From JARDZU01 sp963730285 (GTDB lineage: Bacteria; Actinomycetota; Acidimicrobiia; Spongiisociales; ZC4RG35), in the NCBI GenBank assembly GCA_963730285.1, contig CAVSQY010000002.1, positions 1 to 64,000 on the forward strand: DNA of 64,000 nt. The letters are read 5' to 3'. A model generated the notes under the pieces. It was not told the DNA's origin, searched no databases, and worked only from the letters and a program-made list of their open reading frames with translations. Positions 1-8,717 of the stretch are shown here, piece by piece (position 1 is the stretch's first letter; each line of letters opens with the position of its first letter). The translations under genes were made by a program, and so were the position numbers.

Positions 1-943
1 CGTTGAGCCCTTCGAGGGCCATGGCCAGTTGATCCTGCAGCGAAGAGAAGGTGGCGACATCAGGCGGCTTGTCGGAGTCGAGATCCTCAACCAGGTCACC
101 AAGCGTCCCATCGTCGTCCTCCCCGACCGGTGTCTCCAAGGACACGGTGTCGAGGGCAATTCGCTGCAGCTCGAGAACACGAGAAGGCTCGAGGTCGAGA
201 TCCTCGGCCAGCTCATCGATACTCGGGGCGCGACCCATCGTCTGGGTCATCTCACGTTGGGCTCTGGTCAGTTTGTTGACCGCATCAAGGACGTGGATCG
301 GCATCCTGATAGTCCGACCCTGATCTGCGATGGCACGTGAGATCGCCTGTCGAATCCACCAGGTCGCATAAGTCGAGAACTTGAAGCCCCTCCGATAGTC
401 GAAACGCTCGACTGCGCGCATCAGGCCGACATTGCCCTCCTGGATCAGGTCGAGCAGGGCCATGCCTCGACCGACATATCGGCGTGCCAGCGCGACCACC
501 AGCCTGAGATTGGACTGCACCAGCTGGTCGTGGGCCGCGTCCCCCATGTCGATCTCATGCCGAAGGAAGGAGCGATCCTCATCGTTGAGGCCCTTGTCGT
601 CCTCCAGACGGGAGAGCGCCCTCAGGCCGGCCTCCATCTGCATTGCCAGCTCGACCTCTTGCTGGCTGGTGAGGAGCGGGTAGCGCCCGATCTCATTCAG
701 GTAGAGCCGCACCGGGTCAGAGACCGAGATCTGGCTCACCTCGACGAACTCCTCGGTGACGCCAGGGCCTTCTTCGGTGAGGCGCATCCCCTGTGAGCGG
801 AGGGCATCCGCCACCTTCTCGAATGCCTCCCCCGATGCCTCGGCGTCCTCGAGCTCCTGTTGAACCTCGGCCATGGTCAGGAAGCCGCGATGGCGTCCTC
901 GCTTCACCAGATTGGCGATGACCGGGTTGAGCTTCTCGTTCAC
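1..943 (-). CDS. rpoD: Primary RNA polymerase sigma factor RpoD/SigA (C-terminus off the window)
   Basis: This is the housekeeping sigma-70 factor, which binds core RNA polymerase and recognises -35/-10 promoters. I translated it by hand from a GTG at 943; about 314 codons lie in the window and the gene continues past base 1. A sigma-1.1-like N-terminus (LVKRGRHRGFLTMAEVQQEL) is followed by region 1.2 (SDPVRLYLNEIGRYPLL), then region 2 with the core-binding and -10 segments (RFDYRRGFKFSTYATWWIRQ, AIADQGRTIRMP), then region 3 (VNKLTRAQREM). Only the beginning of region 4 is visible. The GTG overlaps the dnaG stop as GTGA, so it is probably translationally coupled to primase, as in the classical macromolecular synthesis operon. 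The direct 1.1-1.2-2 layout indicates a primary rather than an alternative sigma factor. Confidence 0.95.
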   Translation of the reverse strand, partial: MNEKLNPVIANLVKRGRHRGFLTMAEVQQELEDAEASGEAFEKVADALRSQGMRLTEEGPGVTEEFVEVSQISVSDPVRLYLNEIGRYPLLTSQQEVELAMQMEAGLRALSRLEDDKGLNDEDRSFLRHEIDMGDAAHDQLVQSNLRLVVALARRYVGRGMALLDLIQEGNVGLMRAVERFDYRRGFKFSTYATWWIRQAISRAIADQGRTIRMPIHVLDAVNKLTRAQREMTQTMGRAPSIDELAEDLDLEPSRVLELQRIALDTVSLETPVGEDDDGTLGDLVEDLDSDKPPDVATFSSLQDQLAMALEGLN

Positions 944-2661
944 GATTCCGCCAGGGACCTCTTTTCTCTCTGTAAAGCTATCAAGCGCCGGAGGCTGTCG
1001 GAATGGGTTTGGCTGCCGGGCTCCATCGCGGCGAGGTCCCTCTGCAGGCTATCGATCTGCCGATCCAGCCTCCGCTCACTGATCCTCCCCATGATCTCCT
1101 CTCCCGAAGGCGGTCGATCTTCCATGGACAACGAGCGGAGAAGGCCACTCGCATCGGACTCCGGACCTGCCTCTTGATCCCGGCTCGGGCCGAAATCCGT
1201 GCTCAGAGCCGCAAACGCAGCAGCCAGCCTGTCGTCGGTGAAATCGTCCTCGCTCACCTCGCCCATCCGACCCGGGTTCGCGATCAGAAACCGGAGCAGC
1301 TCGGACTCCATCCGATCCAGTGGGCGCTGGCTCGTGGCCGCCGAAGGTCGGGAGCGACGTGTTCCTCCAACCGCACGCTGTGCTTCCTCGAGATCCACAC
1401 CTATGAGCCGAGCCACGAATCGGGTGTACTCACGTCTCGCGATCTCGTCGCCGACCCGACGAACCTGCTCCGCTGCAGCATGGAGAGCTCGGGCCTTCCC
1501 TTCAGGGCCACTCAGGTCGTGGCGGGAGACCTCATGCTCGATTCTCCGCTCCAGCAGCGGCCTGGCAGCGCGAACCGACTCAACCAGCTCGTCGGTTCTC
1601 CCCTCCTGCACCAGATCGGCGGGATCCAGGCCGTCGGGCATTGCAGCCACCCGGAGGTCGAGGTCGAGCCGAAATGGTGACTCGAGCTCGTCTCCGCGCA
1701 GGGCCGCCTTGGAGCCGGCCTCGTCGGAGTCGAAGGCGAGGACGACCCGATCGCCAAAACGCCGCAACAGGTCGAAGTGACCGTCACCCAGGGCGGTGCC
1801 ACAGGTGGCAACCGCAGTCTTCACCCCCGCCATGTGCATGGCGATGACGTCGGTGTAGCCCTCCACCACCACCGCGGGCGCATCGTCGCTGATCTCACGG
1901 CGCGCCCGATCGAGGCCGAAGAGGACATTGGCCTTGTGGTAAATCTGTGAGTCCGCCGAGTTCACGTATTTGGCATCGGGGTTGTTTGTCTCGTCGCGGC
2001 CGATCTCCCCGATCTTGCGCGCACCGAACCCGACAGGATCTCCCCGCAGATCGTGGATGGGGAACATGAGACGTCCTCGAAACACGTCATAGAGACCGTG
2101 TCGGCCACGACGGGACAGACCGGCGTCGACAAGGACTCGGTCCGGAACGCCACCGGCCCGCAGCTCCTTGGTCAACGTGTCCCAGTCAGTGCCTGCGAAG
2201 CCGAGATTCCACTCGTCGATGGTGGCGACGTCGTAGCCCCGGCCACGCAGGTAGGCGCGAGCGGGGCCCGCCTCCGCCGATTTCTTCAGCCGGGTCTGAT
2301 AGACGTCGATTGCCCGCCGTATCGCCTCCACGGCGGCACCGCGCCGACCACGTCTCTTCGCCTCGACCGGATCTGCCACCAGAGTGACACCCGCCTTGCG
2401 GGCCAGCATCTCGAGCGCATCACCGAAGTCCACACCCTGGGTCTCCTGGATGAAGGTGAAGACGTCGCCCCCTTTGCCGCATCCGAAGCAGTGGTACAGG
2501 CCACGAGCCCGATCGATCGACATCGAGGGGGTCTTCTCCTCGTGGAATGGGCACACCGCAACGAAGCTCCTCCCCGACCGCTTCACTTTCGTGACCTCTG
2601 ATATCAGATCGACGAGATCTGTGGACTCTCGAACCCGATCGATGTCTGCTCGTTCTGCCAT
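940..2661 (-). CDS. dnaG: DNA primase DnaG
   Basis: DnaG makes RNA primers at the replication fork. The N-terminal CHC2 zinc ribbon is visible as CPFHE near residue 38 and CFGC near residue 58 (Cys-x2-His...Cys-x2-Cys). The central TOPRIM core follows, with the catalytic Glu in VVEGYTDVIA near residue 267 and the acidic pair in AFDSDEAG near residue 310. The C-terminus (after about 430) is the helicase-binding region and is divergent. At about 573 residues it has the usual length. A TTG two codons earlier (2667) is also possible; I chose the ATG at 2661 because no Shine-Dalgarno favours the TTG. The gene lies 33 nt after the YceI gene and overlaps rpoD by 4 nt. Confidence 0.97.
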   Translation of the reverse strand: MAERADIDRVRESTDLVDLISEVTKVKRSGRSFVAVCPFHEEKTPSMSIDRARGLYHCFGCGKGGDVFTFIQETQGVDFGDALEMLARKAGVTLVADPVEAKRRGRRGAAVEAIRRAIDVYQTRLKKSAEAGPARAYLRGRGYDVATIDEWNLGFAGTDWDTLTKELRAGGVPDRVLVDAGLSRRGRHGLYDVFRGRLMFPIHDLRGDPVGFGARKIGEIGRDETNNPDAKYVNSADSQIYHKANVLFGLDRARREISDDAPAVVVEGYTDVIAMHMAGVKTAVATCGTALGDGHFDLLRRFGDRVVLAFDSDEAGSKAALRGDELESPFRLDLDLRVAAMPDGLDPADLVQEGRTDELVESVRAARPLLERRIEHEVSRHDLSGPEGKARALHAAAEQVRRVGDEIARREYTRFVARLIGVDLEEAQRAVGGTRRSRPSAATSQRPLDRMESELLRFLIANPGRMGEVSEDDFTDDRLAAAFAALSTDFGPSRDQEAGPESDASGLLRSLSMEDRPPSGEEIMGRISERRLDRQIDSLQRDLAAMEPGSQTHSDSLRRLIALQREKRSLAES

Positions 2662-2694
2662 CGCCAACCGATCATATGTTGGGATGGCCGATCT

Positions 2695-3408
2695 TCAGGC
2701 AGAAGTAGCCACGAAGTCGAGGGTGATCACTACCTCGTCGCTGACGTTGGCGACTCCGGGAGCGTTCGGGATGCCTATCGCATAGTCGTTGCGGAGGACT
2801 GTGGCCGTTGCCGTCCCGTCCAGTGTCGACTCGTCGGTCAAGGTGGCGGTGACCTCGAATGTCGCCGGGCTCGTGGTTCCCTTGATGGTGAGATCGCCAC
2901 TGATGGTGAAGGTCCTCTCCTCCCCCACCGTGGCGGTCCCGGAGAGGCCGTCGACCGAGGTGACGTCGAAGGTGATGAACTCGAACTCGTCTGAGGAGGA
3001 GTTGAGGATGATTGGGGTCCGGATCGCACGGTCTCTATTCGCGGAGTCGGTCTGGAGGGTCCGGGCGTTGATCAGGATCTGTGAGAATTCGACCGTCGAG
3101 AGGTCCTCGGGCTCGAACTGGAGCTGGCCTGCCAGTTCCGATGTGCTCCCGGTCGCCGTTTGGGGGTTTCCCCTCAAGACCTCATCGATCTGGAAGGAGG
3201 CGACAGACCTGGCGGGATCGATCACGAAGACAGAGGCGTCAGAGGAGTCGGCACCCGAGGTCGTCGTGGAGCCAGCCGCGATCGTCGGTGTGGTGAGGTC
3301 GGTGGAAGGCTCACCCGATCCGCCGGCAAAGTACAGGTAGGCGAACGCGGCCACACCCACCAGGGCGACGGCGAGCAACGCCCAGAGGAGTCGTCTGGCC
3401 CATGTCAT
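2695..3408 (-). CDS. Membrane-anchored YceI-family protein
   Basis: A YceI-like protein of 237 residues. Residues about 5-29 form one hydrophobic helix with no obvious cleavage site, so it is probably a signal anchor with the rest outside the cytoplasm. A Ser/Thr-rich linker (about 33-58) leads into the YceI barrel, recognised by FVIDPARSVASFQIDE at its start, the FEFITFDVTSV strand and the ISGDLTIKGTTSPATFEV segment. Family members bind isoprenoids or other amphiphiles in a lipocalin-like barrel; the ligand here cannot be told. It sits between glyS (42 nt upstream) and dnaG (33 nt downstream) and is probably co-transcribed. No cysteine lipobox is seen. Confidence 0.85.
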   Translation of the reverse strand: MTWARRLLWALLAVALVGVAAFAYLYFAGGSGEPSTDLTTPTIAAGSTTTSGADSSDASVFVIDPARSVASFQIDEVLRGNPQTATGSTSELAGQLQFEPEDLSTVEFSQILINARTLQTDSANRDRAIRTPIILNSSSDEFEFITFDVTSVDGLSGTATVGEERTFTISGDLTIKGTTSPATFEVTATLTDESTLDGTATATVLRNDYAIGIPNAPGVANVSDEVVITLDFVATSA

Positions 3409-3450
3409 TGCTCGAAAGTCTCCGAATCAGATGTCAACACGGGGTAAGCA

Positions 3451-4758
3451 TCAGGTCAGCTTCTCAGTGAGATAAGCGACCAGGGAATCCATCGACACCC
3501 GGACCTGGGCCATCGTGTCACGATCTCTGACGGTGACCGCGTGATCGTCCAAGGTGTCGAAGTCGACGGTCACCGCATACGGAGTCCCTATCTCGTCCTG
3601 TCGCCGATAACGGCGCCCGATCGATTGGGTGACGTCCATCTCGACCATCCATCGCCGGCGCAGCTCCTTGGCCACCCGATCAGCAGGCTCGATCAGCTCG
3701 GGCTTCTTCGACAGGGGCAGGACCGCCACCTTGTAGGGGGCGAGGCGATGATGGAGCTTCAAGACGATCCGCTCCTCGTCGTTGACCGTCTCTTCGTGAT
3801 AGGCGTCGATCAGGAAGGCGAAAGTGGTCCGGGTGGCGCCTGCCGCCGGCTCGATCACGTACGGATAGAACCGCTCGTTCGACTCTTGGTCGAAGTAACG
3901 GAGGTCCTGTCCCGAGTGCTCCGAATGGGCCCTCAGGTCGAAGTCGGTCCGGTTGGCGATGCCCTCGAGCTCGTCCCAGTCCCAGGGGAACTGATACTCG
4001 ACGTCCACGGTCCCCGCCGAGTAATGGCTCAGCTCGTCCTGGCCGTGGGCTCGGATCCTCAGATTCGACTCGGTCATACCCAAGTCCAGATACCACCCGA
4101 AGCGCCGATCCTTCCAGTACTCGAACCACTCACCGGCTTCTTCAGGGCGGACGAAGTACTCCATCTCCATCTGCTCGAACTCCCGAGTGCGAAAGACGAA
4201 CTGGCCCGGAGTGATCTCGTTGCGAAACGACTTGCCCACCTGTGCGATCCCGAATGGGAGCTTGAGGCGGTTGGTCCGTCTGACGTTCTCGAAGTTGGTG
4301 AAGATGCCCTGGGCAGTCTCGGGACGCAGGTATATGAGGTTGTCCTCTTCTTCGACCGGCCCCATGTAGGTGCGAAACATCAGGTTGAAGTGCCTCGGCT
4401 CGGTGAACGTCCCCGACTTGCCGCAAGTGGGGCAGGTGTTGGGATCGTCGAGTTTGTCGAGGCGATGACGGGCATTGCAGTTCCGACACTCGACCAGCGG
4501 GTCAGTGAAAACCTCCTCGTGGCCCGAGGCCTGCCACACCTGGCGGGCCTGCAGGATGGCCGAGTCGATCCCGACGACATCGTCACGTTCCTGAACCATC
4601 GAGCGCCACCACGCCTCTTTGACATTCCGCAACAGCTCGACTCCGAGGGGCCCATAGTCGTAAGCACTTCGAATGCCCCCGTAGATCTCGGATGATTGGA
4701 AGACGAACCCGCGCTTCTTGGCCAGGTTCGAGATGGTGTCGAGTGTCGGCTCAGTCAT
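3451..4758 (-). CDS. glyS: Glycyl-tRNA synthetase, homodimeric alpha2 type
   Basis: Class II glycyl-tRNA synthetase of the single-chain type (435 residues), not the alpha/beta tetramer. Visible marks are class II motif 2 with SFRNEI at about 177-182, motif 3 in EPAAGATRTTFAF around 303-315 with the conserved Arg310, and the GRRYRRQDEIGTPYAVTVDF anticodon-binding segment near 381. An inserted zinc-binding pair is present (CRNC at 91-94 and CPTC at 109-112), as in many bacterial alpha2 enzymes. The ATG at 4758 gives the expected N-terminus. It lies 33 nt after uppS and is likely part of the recO-uppS-glyS run. Confidence 0.96.
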   Translation of the reverse strand: MTEPTLDTISNLAKKRGFVFQSSEIYGGIRSAYDYGPLGVELLRNVKEAWWRSMVQERDDVVGIDSAILQARQVWQASGHEEVFTDPLVECRNCNARHRLDKLDDPNTCPTCGKSGTFTEPRHFNLMFRTYMGPVEEEDNLIYLRPETAQGIFTNFENVRRTNRLKLPFGIAQVGKSFRNEITPGQFVFRTREFEQMEMEYFVRPEEAGEWFEYWKDRRFGWYLDLGMTESNLRIRAHGQDELSHYSAGTVDVEYQFPWDWDELEGIANRTDFDLRAHSEHSGQDLRYFDQESNERFYPYVIEPAAGATRTTFAFLIDAYHEETVNDEERIVLKLHHRLAPYKVAVLPLSKKPELIEPADRVAKELRRRWMVEMDVTQSIGRRYRRQDEIGTPYAVTVDFDTLDDHAVTVRDRDTMAQVRVSMDSLVAYLTEKLT

Positions 4759-4791
4759 GGCGAAGGGGCAACGGTGGCCTAGTTGGCGTCG

Positions 4792-5547
4792 CTAGTCAAC
4801 CTGGGGAGCATCCAATGCGCCACCAAAACGCCGGTCACGCCCCTGATAGTCCACCACGGCATCGAGCAATGCATGGCGATCGAAGTCGGGCCAGAGAATC
4901 CCTGGAAAATAGAACTCGGCATAGGCCGACTGCCACAGCAAGAAGTTGGAGAGCCGATGCTCACCGGAGGATCGGATTATCAGGTCGACATCGGGCATGT
5001 CCGGTTGGTAGAGGTGGGCGGCGACCACAGACTCGTCGATGTCCTCGACGTCGAGAGCCCCAGCGGCCACCAGTGAAGAGATAGATCGCACTGCCTCGGC
5101 TATCTCCCGACGGCTGCCGTAATTGAAGGCGAAGACCAGCTTGAGTCGGTCGTTCCCCGCAGTCTTCTCCTCGGCCTCCGCCATGTGACGCCTGTTGTGA
5201 TCCGGGATCCGGGGATCGTCCATGTCGCCGGCGAAGAGCATTCGGACACCTTGAGCGTGGAGATCGTCGCGGCGCCTCGTGAGCAGATCCTCGTTGAACC
5301 ACATCAGGAACTCGACCTCCTCCTCCGCTCGCCCCCAATTCTCGGTCGAGAAGGTGAAGGCCGTTACCCACTCGATCCCGATCTCGAGGGCACCCTCGAC
5401 TGTGTCGAATAGAGCCGTCTCTCCCGCCAGATGCCCGGCGGTCCTGGGCAGGCCCCGCGCATTGGCCCACCTGCCATTCCCATCGAGAATCAAACCGACA
5501 TGGCGGGGTACATGGCTGGGATCGACACGGCTCAGGTCAAGTGTCAC
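4792..5547 (-). CDS. uppS: Isoprenyl (polyprenyl) diphosphate synthase, UppS family
   Basis: A cis-prenyltransferase that condenses isopentenyl diphosphate units to make the polyprenyl carrier used in wall synthesis. The catalytic Asp22 lies in ILDGNGRWA (residues 20-28), followed by FTFSTENW and the C-terminal substrate-binding signature IRSSGEHRLSNFLLW. At 251 residues it matches the family. The start is GTG at 5547, overlapping the recO stop as GTGA. The canonical signature is IRTSGExRLSNFLLWQ; here Ser replaces Thr, a mild change. Chain length (C50 or C55) cannot be predicted. Confidence 0.95.
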   Translation of the reverse strand: MTLDLSRVDPSHVPRHVGLILDGNGRWANARGLPRTAGHLAGETALFDTVEGALEIGIEWVTAFTFSTENWGRAEEEVEFLMWFNEDLLTRRRDDLHAQGVRMLFAGDMDDPRIPDHNRRHMAEAEEKTAGNDRLKLVFAFNYGSRREIAEAVRSISSLVAAGALDVEDIDESVVAAHLYQPDMPDVDLIIRSSGEHRLSNFLLWQSAYAEFYFPGILWPDFDRHALLDAVVDYQGRDRRFGGALDAPQVD

Positions 5548-6260
5548 TCCATGACCGCCAGTGAGGACAACTTGCGATCGAGGTGGTATTCGACGAAACG
5601 ACGGGCGATTCCCATGGCCTCACTCGAGAACTTCTCATCGGTGACCGGCATCTCGCCGAACTCGGCACCGGCCAGCGCAGCCAGATAGGCGGTGACCCCG
5701 TTGCGCAGCCGTACCGCTCCCTCGGTTCGACACGAGTCACAGATCGCGCCCCCTCCGGCAAAGGAGAACCGGTGCAGATCGTCGACCCGCCCACAGGAGG
5801 CGCAAACCAAGAGCGACGGTGCGACGCCGACCACATCTGCGAGCTTGAGTAGAAAGCTGGTGATGAAATCACTGCCCCGCTGACCGGTCTCCAAGGCCCT
5901 GAGGCCTCGATGGAGGAGAAGGAAGAGCCGCATCGATGATTCGTCCTCCTGAGCGACCGCATCGGCCGCCTCAACCATCGTCGCGGCCGCCATCACCGCG
6001 TCCAGATCTCCTCTGAGCCGCGGGAACGGCTCAATGACCGCCACTTGGGTGATGGTGTCGAGGTTTCGTCCCTCGTAGAGGACCAGATCGACGTGGGTGA
6101 AGGGCTCGAGCCGCCCGCCGAATCGGCTCTTGGTCTTGCGGATCCCCTTGGCCACCGTGCGGATCTTGCCGTTGTTAGGGCTGAGCAGCACCACGACGCG
6201 GTCGGCGTCCCCGAACGGGTAGGAGCGAAGGACGATGCCTTGATCGTGGCGGATGGCCAT
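5544..6260 (-). CDS. recO: DNA repair protein RecO
   Basis: RecO anneals single strands and loads RecA with RecR in the RecFOR pathway. The N-terminal OB-fold start is typical (GIVLRSYPFGDADRVVVLLS), and a four-cysteine zinc site is present as CASC about residue 155 and CDSC about residue 178. Length is 238 residues, normal for the family. The ATG at 6260 is preceded on its strand by a possible -10 box TAGCCT nine bases before the start, so transcription of recO-uppS-glyS probably begins here with a very short or absent leader. Confidence 0.93.
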   Translation of the reverse strand: MAIRHDQGIVLRSYPFGDADRVVVLLSPNNGKIRTVAKGIRKTKSRFGGRLEPFTHVDLVLYEGRNLDTITQVAVIEPFPRLRGDLDAVMAAATMVEAADAVAQEDESSMRLFLLLHRGLRALETGQRGSDFITSFLLKLADVVGVAPSLLVCASCGRVDDLHRFSFAGGGAICDSCRTEGAVRLRNGVTAYLAALAGAEFGEMPVTDEKFSSEAMGIARRFVEYHLDRKLSSLAVME

Positions 6261-6336
6261 GGTTCGACCAGGCTAGAACCACCAGGTGGGCAAGCTCCGG
6301 CTTGATCGGACATGACGGCCCAAATGTCACTCTGCC

Positions 6337-6351
6337 TAGAGTCGGCTCATG
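6337..6351 (+). promoter_or_regulatory. Putative leaderless promoter of the pterin dehydratase
   Basis: A TAGAGT -10-like box at 6337-6342 is followed by exactly six bases and then the ATG at 6349. There is no Shine-Dalgarno in between. This matches the spacing seen when transcription starts at the A of the start codon, which is common in Actinomycetota. No clear -35 box is visible. Confidence 0.5.
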
Positions 6352-6627
6352 AGCCCGCTCGCCGACGACGAGATCCAGACGTTCCTTCGGGATCACCCCG
6401 GTTGGGCACGAGAAGGCGAGGAGATCGTGCGCACGTTTGAATTCGCCGATTTCGTCGGATCTATCGGCTTCGTGACCCAGGTCTCCCTCCTGGCGGAAAA
6501 GGCCAACCACCACCCGGACCTCGACATCCGTTGGAACAAGGTCAGGGTCGCCCTCTCCACTCACTCCGAGGGCGGGTTGACCAACAAGGACACCGACCTG
6601 GCAGGAAAAATCGGCGCCTTGACCTGA
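6349..6627 (+). CDS. 4a-hydroxytetrahydrobiopterin dehydratase (PCD/DCoH family)
   Basis: A 92-residue pterin-4a-carbinolamine dehydratase. The family signature is present around residues 50-58: KANHHPDLDI, including the two adjacent histidines of the active site, and the C-terminal THSEGGLTNKDTDLA segment is typical. It normally recycles the pterin cofactor of aromatic amino acid hydroxylases or acts as a moonlighting folate-pathway enzyme; no hydroxylase lies nearby. It is the only plus-strand gene between recO and era, and its own promoter appears leaderless (TAGAGT six bases before the ATG). Confidence 0.93.
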   Translation: MSPLADDEIQTFLRDHPGWAREGEEIVRTFEFADFVGSIGFVTQVSLLAEKANHHPDLDIRWNKVRVALSTHSEGGLTNKDTDLAGKIGALT

Positions 6628-6630
6628 GCC

Positions 6631-7527
6631 TCAGCCTCCTTCGAAACCCAGCCTGTCCAGGAGTTGGGGGCGACGTTGCCAGTCCGGCTCCACCTTCACA
6701 TGCAGCTGCAGATTGACCCGCTCTCCGAAGATGGCCTCCAGGTCATGCCTGGCCTCGGTGCCGGCTGTAGCTAGCAGGGAGCCGCCCTTCCCGATGACGA
6801 TCCCCTTCTGACTGTCGCGCTCCACGATGACATCTGCCGAGATGTCGATCAGGCCATCATCACGCTGGTCGATATCCTCAACCACCACGACCAAGGAGTG
6901 GGGCAGCTCCTCACGCAAACGATCGAGGAACTTCTCACGGATGATCTCTGCCGTGATGTGACTCTCGGGTTGGTCGGTGGTCATGCCCGCCGGGTAGTAG
7001 CGGGGCCCTTCGGGGAGATGCTCCACCAATTCGTCGACCAGCTCGGGTATGCCGGCGCCCTCTTTGGCCGACACCGGGAAATAGGAGCTGAAATCCCAGA
7101 CCCCGGCGCGGGCCAACTGGTCGATCATCTGCGTCTTGTTGGCGGCATCTGACTTGTTGACCACCACGACGACGTTCGACCCCGCCTGTCGTAGCCTCTC
7201 GGCGATCAGTCGATCACCGGGCCCCACCGTGGCGGTGGCATCGATGACGAAGAGGACGGAGTCTGCATCACTCAGGGTCCCATAGACAAGTGAGTTGAGA
7301 CGATTGCCCAGCTCGTTCCTCGGGCGGTGGAGGCCCGGTGTGTCCACCAGCACGATCTGATACGCGGGCTCACCCTCACCCGGGCCAGTGACCACGCCTC
7401 TTATCGCGTTGCGTGTGGTTTGGGGGCGCGTCGAGATGATGCTGACCTTGGAGCCGACCATGCGATTGACCAGGGTGGACTTGCCGACGTTGGGTCGGCC
7501 CACGACGGGGACGAAGCCCGATCTCAT
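6631..7527 (-). CDS. era: GTPase Era
   Basis: Era binds the 3' end of 16S rRNA and helps small-subunit maturation. The GTPase motifs are complete: G1 GRPNVGKST at 10-18, G3 VDTPGLHRP about 60, G4 VVNKSDA about 120 and G5 VSAKEGAG about 150. The C-terminal KH domain contains VIGKGG followed by the lipid/rRNA-binding helix. Length is 298 residues. It overlaps the upstream corC-type gene as ATGA and ends 3 nt from the convergent pterin dehydratase gene. Confidence 0.97.
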   Translation of the reverse strand: MRSGFVPVVGRPNVGKSTLVNRMVGSKVSIISTRPQTTRNAIRGVVTGPGEGEPAYQIVLVDTPGLHRPRNELGNRLNSLVYGTLSDADSVLFVIDATATVGPGDRLIAERLRQAGSNVVVVVNKSDAANKTQMIDQLARAGVWDFSSYFPVSAKEGAGIPELVDELVEHLPEGPRYYPAGMTTDQPESHITAEIIREKFLDRLREELPHSLVVVVEDIDQRDDGLIDISADVIVERDSQKGIVIGKGGSLLATAGTEARHDLEAIFGERVNLQLHVKVEPDWQRRPQLLDRLGFEGG

Positions 7528-8717
7528 CCGGCCTCGGCCGACTCGCCCGTCTCGACCAGGTTCACGGTGACCTCGGCCACCCTACGACCCTGCATCCTGG
7601 TCACCGTCATGCTCAGAGGCCCGAGATTGAACTGCTCTCCTTCGTCAGGAACCCGTTCGGCGATCCCGAGCACCAGGCCTCCGACGGTGTCCCACTCCTC
7701 GTCGGGCAGCTCGACACCTGTGACATCCTCCAGCTCCGATACGGCCAGCCGGGCGTCCACATCCCAACCACCGTCACGTCGCGCCGTGAGGAATGTCTCG
7801 TCTTCATCGGTCTCGTCTGCGATTTCGCCCACTAGTTCCTCGAGGAGGTCCTCGATGGTGACCAGTCCTGCAACCTCTCCATACTCATCGACCACCACCA
7901 TCTGGTGGACATGGCCGGCCTGCATCTCGCCGAGGAGCACGGACGCCAGTTTTGTCTCGGGGATGAACTCGACGGGGCGCATCACCTGAGCCACACTGAG
8001 GTCGTGCTCGCCATGGCTGAGCATCGGTAGCAGGTCTTTGACGATCACCATGCCCACGACGTCTCCGTCACTGACCACGGGTATCCGCGAGAAACCCTCC
8101 TCGGTGGTTATCGCAACCACCTCGCTCAGGTTTGCATTCACGGGCACCATCACCATGTCGGGGCGGGGGGTCATCACCTCGCGCACCATCGTCTCACCGA
8201 ACTCCAGCACCGAGTGAATCATCTCCCTCTCGTGCTCGACCTCCTCCGGGATGGGCTCGTCCTCTGACTCCGCATCGCCATTGCCCTCGGTCACCAGGTC
8301 GCTGGCCCATCCACCGACGCGCACCGCAGCAGACAACAAGCGACCCGATCGATAGGCAATGAGTCGGGGTCTGAGCCTCCCCAGTTGTCTCGGTGCCAGG
8401 TCCCCGACCACGAACACCACTGCGAACACGAGGACCCCGAATATCACTGCCGGGCCGAGGTCGGCGCCATGGGCCACCACGGCGGTTCCAAGCGCGGCGG
8501 CAATCACCAGCAGGGCCGAGCCGACCGCCGCCACCGGGGGGGTGATCACCTCCCGCTCATCGATCAGGCTTGCCACCCGCCGGGCACCCTTGACGTCTTC
8601 AGAGGCGTCACGGTGGGCGTCAGCCCTGGGGACACGGGAGATCGCCGACCCGGCGGCCCTGATCCAACCTGCCAGGGACAGGGCGACGACGGCTATGACC
8701 CATACAGCGATGGTCAC
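7524..8717 (-). CDS. CBS-domain membrane protein, CorC/HlyC (CNNM-like) family
   Basis: A 397-residue protein with a shortened DUF21-like membrane region (hydrophobic helices at about 2-22, 62-82 and 88-110), then two CBS domains (about 180-295, containing MTPRPDMVMVPVNANLSEVV and VVDEYGEVAGLVTIEDLLEE), then a CorC_HlyC C-terminal domain ending about 390. Relatives are implicated in magnesium/cobalt efflux. The membrane part has fewer helices than full DUF21 proteins, so transport by this copy is uncertain. It lies between ybeY and era with 4-nt overlaps on both sides, the usual genomic position of this family. Confidence 0.9.
   Translation of the reverse strand: MTIAVWVIAVVALSLAGWIRAAGSAISRVPRADAHRDASEDVKGARRVASLIDEREVITPPVAAVGSALLVIAAALGTAVVAHGADLGPAVIFGVLVFAVVFVVGDLAPRQLGRLRPRLIAYRSGRLLSAAVRVGGWASDLVTEGNGDAESEDEPIPEEVEHEREMIHSVLEFGETMVREVMTPRPDMVMVPVNANLSEVVAITTEEGFSRIPVVSDGDVVGMVIVKDLLPMLSHGEHDLSVAQVMRPVEFIPETKLASVLLGEMQAGHVHQMVVVDEYGEVAGLVTIEDLLEELVGEIADETDEDETFLTARRDGGWDVDARLAVSELEDVTGVELPDEEWDTVGGLVLGIAERVPDEGEQFNLGPLSMTVTRMQGRRVAEVTVNLVETGESAEAG

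Noticed and set aside
6261..6280. Inverted repeat GGTTC-N10-GAACC in front of recO
   Set aside because: Only five-base arms with a ten-base spacer; not close enough to the SOS box consensus to call an operator.
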